The position numbers and the translations under genes were made by a program. From an uncultured Bacilli bacterium (lineage in GTDB: Bacteria > Bacillota_I > Bacilli_A > RF39 > UBA660): a stretch of 10,949 bases of DNA. The stretch covers positions 1 through 10,949 of the forward strand of contig CAKPAQ010000016.1 of the NCBI GenBank assembly GCA_934133015.1. Direction: 5' to 3'. The notes below the pieces were generated by a model. That model worked only from the letters and a program-made list of their open reading frames with translations. It was not told the origin of the DNA and made no database searches. This document shows positions 6,758 through 10,949 of this stretch, in pieces (position 1 is the first letter of the stretch; every line of letters begins with the position of its first letter).

Positions 6758-7355
6758 ATTTTGCCGGAATATTTAAAATAAAGTTTTCAGTATCCACAAC
6801 CATATCATTTCCATCTAGAATTCTAATAAGTAAATTATTCTTTTTACCAGGAGTAAATCCTCTTAAAATATAAAATTGTTTAGTACTTAAAATATCATTA
6901 CCATCATCATCTTTAACTCTAATATAACTAATATTATCTAATGTACCAATTGCTTTAGTAGTTACATAGTATTCAAACTTATAATTATTTCCAGTATGAA
7001 AATAAATATTAACTGTAGTATTATCTAATTTATATGGATTATATATAAAAAGTGGATTGTCAATTTTATAATTATTAATTAAAAGTTGATCTATCTCTTC
7101 TTTAATAACTTCATTATATAAATCATTTTCAATAGTTAAATCACTTGGCATATCAGGTCTTAAAACACCACTACCAATTCTTGTATCTTCAACTAAATTA
7201 ATGTTACTACGTATCCAATCACTATCATCTTTATTTTTATCTAAATATTTTTGATAACTATCTCGCGCACTATCATAGACAAACATGGTCGCAAAAACTA
7301 AGATAACACCTAATATACTAAATTTAATAATCTGTTTTATAATATAACGTTTCAT
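6756..7355 (-). CDS. Membrane-anchored protein with an arylsulfotransferase N-terminal-like domain
   Basis: The 199-residue protein has a basic N-terminus, one membrane helix at about 10-27 and an extracellular remainder, so it is probably a signal-anchored surface protein. A charged linker with helical stretches runs to about 98. Residues 99-197 look like a single beta-sandwich that opens with NPLFIYNPY and ends in NFILNIP. This resembles the N-terminal beta domain found ahead of the propeller of bacterial aryl-sulfate sulfotransferases, but the catalytic propeller is absent and the gene ends at a strong terminator, so no enzymatic activity can be proposed. The ATG follows GGTGA at 7361-7365. 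It lies 40 nt downstream of the four-gene operon on the same strand, with a TATAAT in the gap, so it may be read with or apart from that operon. The family assignment is from memory of the motif pattern. Confidence 0.6.
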   Translation of the reverse strand: MKRYIIKQIIKFSILGVILVFATMFVYDSARDSYQKYLDKNKDDSDWIRSNINLVEDTRIGSGVLRPDMPSDLTIENDLYNEVIKEEIDQLLINNYKIDNPLFIYNPYKLDNTTVNIYFHTGNNYKFEYYVTTKAIGTLDNISYIRVKDDDGNDILSTKQFYILRGFTPGKKNNLLIRILDGNDMVVDTENFILNIPAK

Positions 7356-7371
7356 TTAAATCACCATCTAC

Positions 7372-7377
7372 ATTATA
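7372..7377 (-). promoter_or_regulatory. Possible -10 box for the membrane-anchored protein gene
   Basis: A perfect TATAAT on the minus strand lies 17 nt before the start codon. No convincing -35 or TGn element accompanies it, and a start from here would leave almost no leader, so it may be chance in A+T-rich DNA. Confidence 0.25.
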
Positions 7378-7395
7378 CACTATTTTAATAATTTC

Positions 7396-7671
7396 TTAGT
7401 GATGAATTTCATTATAATAACGATATTCATCAATTTGACGTGAAACTTCTTCAAGTTCATAGTCAAGTTGACACCCTTCATTAAGAGCATCTTCAATCAT
7501 ATAAGATAGTTCAGCCATAGAATTACATGCATGATAATTGATATTGGCTCTATCTAAAATTTTAACTTGATAATCTGATAAAATCAAGTTCCCATATTGT
7601 TTTTTAAAATTTTCTGTTAAATCAGTATCACTTAACATCTTATCGATAAAGTGTTTTTCGTTATCTGTCAT
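7396..7671 (-). CDS. Small unknown protein coupled to the PLP enzyme gene
   Basis: The 91-residue acidic protein starts at the ATG 7671, preceded by GGTGGT at 7676-7681; a TTG at 7683 in the same frame is less likely. It overlaps the end of the PLP enzyme gene by 11 bp, so translation is probably coupled. There is no membrane segment or signal peptide. It looks mostly helical: an N-terminal helix, a middle part with a His-Ala-Cys-Asn stretch, and an acidic C-terminal helix ending in Tyr and His. I recognise no domain and assign no function. Its position suggests it works with, or is co-regulated with, the enzyme. No clear terminator follows it. Confidence 0.75.
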   Translation of the reverse strand: MTDNEKHFIDKMLSDTDLTENFKKQYGNLILSDYQVKILDRANINYHACNSMAELSYMIEDALNEGCQLDYELEEVSRQIDEYRYYNEIHH

Positions 7672-8923
7672 AATTACCACCAAGTAATCTATCGATTGCT
7701 TTCATAACACCAAGACGCCCATAACTATATGTTAAGGAACCTTGTTGATAAGCTATATATGGTTCTCTAATAGGTCCATCACATGATAATTCAATAGATG
7801 ATCCTTGAGTAAACGCACCAGCTGCCATGATAACTTGATCACTATAGCCTGGCATATCCCATGCTTCAGGAATAGCGTTAGAATCAATAGGAGAAGCCAT
7901 TTGAATACCTTGACAATATTTTACTAAATCATTTTTATTACCAAAAATTATATTTTGCACAATGTCAACTCTACTATCACTATATCTAGGTTCTACTTGG
8001 TATCCTAAATTTTCTAATACATATGAAGTAAGAACAGCTGTTTTAAGACTAGAAGCAACTACACTAGGGGCAAAAAACAATCCTTGAAGAAGTTGCTTAT
8101 TTATTCCTAAGGTTGGTCCAACTTCTCTACCCTCACCTGGAACAGTCAATCTTTCACCAGCAAGTTCAACTAAGTCATGTCTACCAGCAATATAAGCTCC
8201 ATTAGGCGCAATTCCACCACCTAGGTTTTTAATAAGTGAACCAACAATAATATCACAACCAACCTCTAATGGACTTGTTTTTTCAACAAACTCACAATAA
8301 CAGTTATCAACCATAATTATAACTTCATTATCCACTTTTCTGATTTCATTAACTATTCTTTTAATTTTTTCAATTGAAATACTTTTTCTAGTAGAATAAC
8401 CTTTAGAACGTTGAATTTCAATAAGTTTAATTTTTTTGCTTTTTAGTGTGTTAGTAATTTTTTCTACATCAAAGTCATCATTTACTAAATCTATTTGTTC
8501 ATAATTAACTCCAAAACTTTTCAAACTACTATTATTATCTTTTATACCAATTACTTCATGCAAAGTATCATATGGACAACCAGAAATACTAAGCATTGTA
8601 TCACCTGGTCTTAAATAAGAAAATAGCGCTACTGTTAAGGCATGAGTACCAGATATAAACTGACTTCTAACCAAAGCATCTTCAGCTCCTAAAATATCCG
8701 CAAACACTTTTTCAATAGTATCCCTACCTATATCACTATAACCATAACCAGTAGTTGATGAAAAATGAACTTCTGATATTTGATATTTATGAAAAGCAGC
8801 TAATACTTTTAAACTATTGTAGTTACAATCTTCATCAATTTTTTCATATATCTCTCTAAGTTTTAGTTCTGATTCTTGAATTAAAGAAACAGTTTTATTA
8901 CTTATATCTAGTTCTGAAAACAT
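7661..8923 (-). CDS. PLP enzyme of the methionine gamma-lyase/aluminium-resistance family
   Basis: The 420-residue protein matches the fold type I PLP family annotated as 'methionine gamma-lyase family' or 'cystathionine beta-lyase family protein involved in aluminium resistance', and is full length. Visible features are FSSTTGYGYSD near 54-64, a phosphate-binding-type SGTHA (91-95), an aspartate-containing strand IMVDNCY (D206) that would hold the pyridine nitrogen, and GSLIKNLGGG with K232 as the likely Schiff-base lysine. The conserved PGEGREVGPT stretch follows at 262-271. Members are assumed to act on sulfur amino acids, but their true substrate is poorly known. AGGAGG at 8931-8936 lies inside the last codons of the upstream gene, whose stop is one base before this ATG, so translation is coupled. 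The SDR upstream gives no clear clue to the substrate. Confidence 0.92.
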   Translation of the reverse strand: MFSELDISNKTVSLIQESELKLREIYEKIDEDCNYNSLKVLAAFHKYQISEVHFSSTTGYGYSDIGRDTIEKVFADILGAEDALVRSQFISGTHALTVALFSYLRPGDTMLSISGCPYDTLHEVIGIKDNNSSLKSFGVNYEQIDLVNDDFDVEKITNTLKSKKIKLIEIQRSKGYSTRKSISIEKIKRIVNEIRKVDNEVIIMVDNCYCEFVEKTSPLEVGCDIIVGSLIKNLGGGIAPNGAYIAGRHDLVELAGERLTVPGEGREVGPTLGINKQLLQGLFFAPSVVASSLKTAVLTSYVLENLGYQVEPRYSDSRVDIVQNIIFGNKNDLVKYCQGIQMASPIDSNAIPEAWDMPGYSDQVIMAAGAFTQGSSIELSCDGPIREPYIAYQQGSLTYSYGRLGVMKAIDRLLGGNYDR

Positions 8924-8924
8924 T

Positions 8925-9416
8925 TTATAACCTCCTCATATCATTACTATTTTTATCATTTATTTTACTATCTACTATTTTATAAATTGATTCTACCAAT
9001 TCAGCTTTTTTCAATTGATCATTTATATCGGAGCAAAACATTTCTTGATAACTTCCATCATCTAAAAAAACACCTGCTTCTAACATTGGAAAAGATTTTA
9101 AATATTCTTTATTTTCTATCAACCAATCTGCTTGTTTTACAGTTAGTGTTTTAGGAATAAATAAGTAAGCTTCATCATCTTCTTTTATTACTGAAAAAAC
9201 ACCTTTATCTGCAAGTTCCTTACCCCAAAAGTAACCATCACTAGCTGGAATATTAATATTAATCATATATCTTAATACAAATAATTTAAAGATATCACCA
9301 TGACCACTAAGTGTTTTACTATTAAACTCATAATAAAAAGGATTACTTCCAATAGGACTAATATTATCACTAGGTATGGCAAGTACATACGAATTATTTT
9401 CTAAATTATTAGACAT
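8925..9416 (-). CDS. Unknown 163-residue protein in the SDR/PLP operon
   Basis: The start chosen is ATG 9416 with GGTGG at 9422-9426; in-frame GTG and ATG codons further up lack a good ribosome site. It overlaps the SDR gene by 8 bp and ends one base before the PLP enzyme start, and its final codons carry the Shine-Dalgarno site of that gene. The protein has no signal peptide or membrane helix and looks like a mixed alpha/beta cytoplasmic protein, with a Tyr/Phe-rich N-terminal region, a central Leu-Thr-Val-Lys-Gln-Ala-Asp-Trp segment and an Asn/Asp-rich charged C-terminus. I do not recognise a family. Tight packing between two enzymes suggests a role in the same pathway or as a partner. Confidence 0.75.
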   Translation of the reverse strand: MSNNLENNSYVLAIPSDNISPIGSNPFYYEFNSKTLSGHGDIFKLFVLRYMININIPASDGYFWGKELADKGVFSVIKEDDEAYLFIPKTLTVKQADWLIENKEYLKSFPMLEAGVFLDDGSYQEMFCSDINDQLKKAELVESIYKIVDSKINDKNSNDMRRL

Positions 9417-10149
9417 AAAAACCACCATCAACACGAATTATTTCACTATTTATATAACAAGCATCATCACTTGCTAAGAAATAGATTACTTTAGCTATAT
9501 CTTCTGGTTTGGCAAATCTTTTTAATAATATTTTTTCTTCTTCAGCCTTTATAAAATCTGAATCTAATTCTTTATTCATATCAGTCATAACCCAACCTGG
9601 TGCTACTGAATTAACTCTAATGTATGGGGCATATTGAATAGCTAGATTTTTAGTAAGGGAAATAACTCCAGCTTTAGAGGCATCATAATCTAAACTTTCT
9701 GGATAAACAGTATCAATCCCATTAGTTGAAGAAACGTTTATAATTGAACCTGATTTATTTTTAAGCATTTCTCTTCCAACATACTTGCTAACTAAAAATG
9801 TACCAATTAAATTAGTGTTAATTGTTCTTCTAAAGTTTTCAACAATCTTATCTTCAAAAGTAGTATCAATCGCAATACCAGCATTGTTAACTAAACAATC
9901 TATATGTCCAAACTTAGATATAATTTCATCTACCATATTAGAAACTTCTACTTCTTCAGAAACATCTGCTTTGATACATAAAGCATCAACTCCATATTTT
10001 GTTTCTACCTCATTTTTTAATGATAATGCACTTTCATAATCATTGACATAATTTATAACTACGTCATAATTGTTTTGAGCGAATAACATAATTGTACTTC
10101 TACCAATCCCACGGGAACTACCTGTTACTAAAACTGTTTTTCTATTCAT
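9409..10149 (-). CDS. Short-chain dehydrogenase/reductase, FabG-like
   Basis: The 246-residue protein is a classical SDR that reduces a carbonyl (or oxidises an alcohol) using NAD(P)H. Its motifs are TGSSRGIG (9-16) for the cofactor, ADVS near 61-64, NNAG (88-91), a catalytic Ser at 140 or 141 in INVSS, YDASK (155-159) with Y155 and K159, and PGW at 184-186. The Arg in the glycine motif favours NADPH. It is FabG-like and may be 3-oxoacyl-ACP reductase, but the operon holds no other fatty-acid synthesis gene, so another substrate is equally possible. The ATG at 10149 is preceded by GGAGGAG at 10153-10159; a GTG at 10161 is less likely. It is the first gene of the leftward operon and has an extended -10 promoter. 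Confidence 0.88.
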   Translation of the reverse strand: MNRKTVLVTGSSRGIGRSTIMLFAQNNYDVVINYVNDYESALSLKNEVETKYGVDALCIKADVSEEVEVSNMVDEIISKFGHIDCLVNNAGIAIDTTFEDKIVENFRRTINTNLIGTFLVSKYVGREMLKNKSGSIINVSSTNGIDTVYPESLDYDASKAGVISLTKNLAIQYAPYIRVNSVAPGWVMTDMNKELDSDFIKAEEEKILLKRFAKPEDIAKVIYFLASDDACYINSEIIRVDGGFYV

Positions 10150-10178
10150 AAACTCCTCCACATAGTTAAGATAACCAT

Positions 10179-10187
10179 ATTATAACA
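10179..10187 (-). promoter_or_regulatory. Extended -10 promoter of the SDR operon
   Basis: TGT (10187-10185) directly precedes TATAAT (10184-10179) on the minus strand, 30 nt before the SDR start codon. No good -35 box is seen at 16-18 nt. It lies just past the T-rich tail of the upstream terminator, as expected for the start of a new transcription unit. Confidence 0.55.
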
Positions 10188-10193
10188 TAATAA

Positions 10194-10230
10194 CAAAAGA
10201 AAAAGTTAAAATCATAAGAATTTAACTTTT
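10194..10230 (-). terminator. Rho-independent terminator after the pilin-like gene
   Basis: A perfect 10-bp stem pairs 10230-10221 with 10210-10201 around a 10-nt loop, and the minus-strand read continues into TTTTTCTTTTG. The stem is A+T-rich but lies six bases after the stop codon of the upstream gene, which supports it. Confidence 0.7.
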
Positions 10231-10235
10231 CAAAA

Positions 10236-10949
10236 CTAAATAATAATAAATGGATCAGAGCTTGTACCTGAACCTGTCACTTGAACATTAGATTTAATGC
10301 TTATAACAGGTCTAACTTGACGTGGCATGCTTAATAAAGTAGAACCAGAAATAGAATCTTGTCGTTTATAAACAACCCATCCTCTACCATAAGTCCCATC
10401 TAAACCTCCAGGATTAATCATAAATGTACTAAAATCACTGTATAAATACCACGAATTCATCTTTTTATACATAAATCCACCTGCATAGACTACTTCATCA
10501 TAAGAAATTAATCCAACTTTTTTATACAAAATTCCGTGATTATTTGAATCATTATCACAAGTAAAACCTGCAAAATAATTATCATACAAAGGTACAGTAA
10601 CATTATTATATTTATAATTGGAGCTTGCTTTAACTTTAACAGATTCACAAAAAAGTGAATTAACTATATAAGAATCATAATTTACTAATAAAGCATTATA
10701 CCAACTCTCCAATTCATTTAATATATTACTATTTGAAAAATAAAATGTTTCGTAATCAGAAGTAGTATTCCAAGCATATGTACTATTATCATTAATTCCA
10801 TCTTGCATTATAACTCTTATGGTTCCATCTTCGTTTACTCTTACTATTCTCCATATAAATCCTGCAAATGATACATAATTATTTTCTACTGCTCCTCTGA
10901 AATAATAGGTGGGTTCTTTTGTATTGGTAGCAGTTGATTTGTATAAGCC
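10236..10949 (-). CDS. Pilin-like/DUF6273-like surface protein, 5' end cut off
   Basis: The frame is open from the right edge to a TAG at 10238-10236, giving 237 visible residues with no start in view; an internal ATG at 10808 is not the true start because in-frame family sequence continues upstream of it. The visible N-terminal part includes YYFRGAVENNYVSFAG and WRIVRVNEDG, and the C-terminus has VRPVIS and a GSGTSSDPF ending. This pattern is typical of large secreted or pilin-like surface proteins of gut Bacillota and resembles DUF6273-type domains, in which a Trp-Arg-Ile-Val strand and a terminal Val-Arg-Pro recur. The missing N-terminus would be expected to carry a prepilin or signal sequence, but this cannot be seen. 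Binding partner or function unknown. It ends at a terminator and lies apart from the SDR operon. Confidence 0.75.
   Translation of the reverse strand, partial: GLYKSTATNTKEPTYYFRGAVENNYVSFAGFIWRIVRVNEDGTIRVIMQDGINDNSTYAWNTTSDYETFYFSNSNILNELESWYNALLVNYDSYIVNSLFCESVKVKASSNYKYNNVTVPLYDNYFAGFTCDNDSNNHGILYKKVGLISYDEVVYAGGFMYKKMNSWYLYSDFSTFMINPGGLDGTYGRGWVVYKRQDSISGSTLLSMPRQVRPVISIKSNVQVTGSGTSSDPFIII

Noticed and set aside
7380..7402. CACTA/TAGTG hairpin after the 91-aa gene as a terminator
   Set aside because: Only 5 bp of stem with a 14-nt loop and no T-run on the minus strand.
9785..10039. 84-codon open frame on the plus strand
   Set aside because: Antisense to the well-supported SDR gene.
10236..10808. 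ATG at 10808 as the true start of the pilin-like protein
   Set aside because: The frame is open to the window edge and the upstream 47 codons contain typical family sequence (FRGAVENNYVSFAG, WRIVRV).

Overview
The window is very A+T-rich and reads cleanly with the standard bacterial code: Trp is TGG in every gene, and of the twelve visible stop codons nine are TAA, two TAG and one TGA. Short intergenic gaps, Gram-positive Shine-Dalgarno sites, PASTA repeats, an LtaS-like membrane protein and zinc-ribbon/TM proteins suggest a low-GC Bacillota. The style (including the partial pilin-like surface protein at the right edge) resembles uncultured gut Bacilli of the RF39/Erysipelotrichia kind, but that placement is an inference. 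I see no tRNA, rRNA, CRISPR, transposon or phage gene.

Left part (1-2448). A leftward pair consists of a five-TM protein with the topology of the membrane half of lipoteichoic acid synthase, followed 16 nt later by the first 11 codons of another gene cut by the edge. Divergent from it is a three-TM protein with six extracellular PASTA repeats and no kinase domain, closed by a hairpin terminator.

Middle (2447-6757). Two leftward zinc-ribbon genes are separated by a hairpin terminator. Rightward are gpsA (glycerol-3-phosphate dehydrogenase), ending in a 17-bp tandem duplication, and an HD-GYP-like protein that keeps the HD motif but has lost most other metal ligands. A bidirectional terminator at 6735-6757 separates it from the next leftward genes.

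Right part (6756-10949). A leftward operon, read from 10149 down, has an SDR/FabG-like reductase, an unknown 163-aa protein, a PLP enzyme of the methionine gamma-lyase/aluminium-resistance family and an unknown 91-aa protein, all overlapping or nearly touching. Then comes a membrane-anchored 199-aa protein that looks like a free-standing arylsulfotransferase N-terminal beta domain. The operon is preceded by a terminator that closes a pilin-like/DUF6273-like surface protein running off the right edge.

Much of the content concerns the cell envelope (LtaS-like, PASTA, GpsA, membrane-anchored exported domains, pilin-like protein), but the genes lie in several transcription units, so a single dedicated system is not demonstrated. 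The points most worth a second look are the LtaS-like membrane domain without its catalytic domain, the degenerate HD-GYP protein, the isolated arylsulfotransferase-N-like protein and the tightly coupled four-gene operon with two unknown members. No intergenic stretch exceeds 300 bases.
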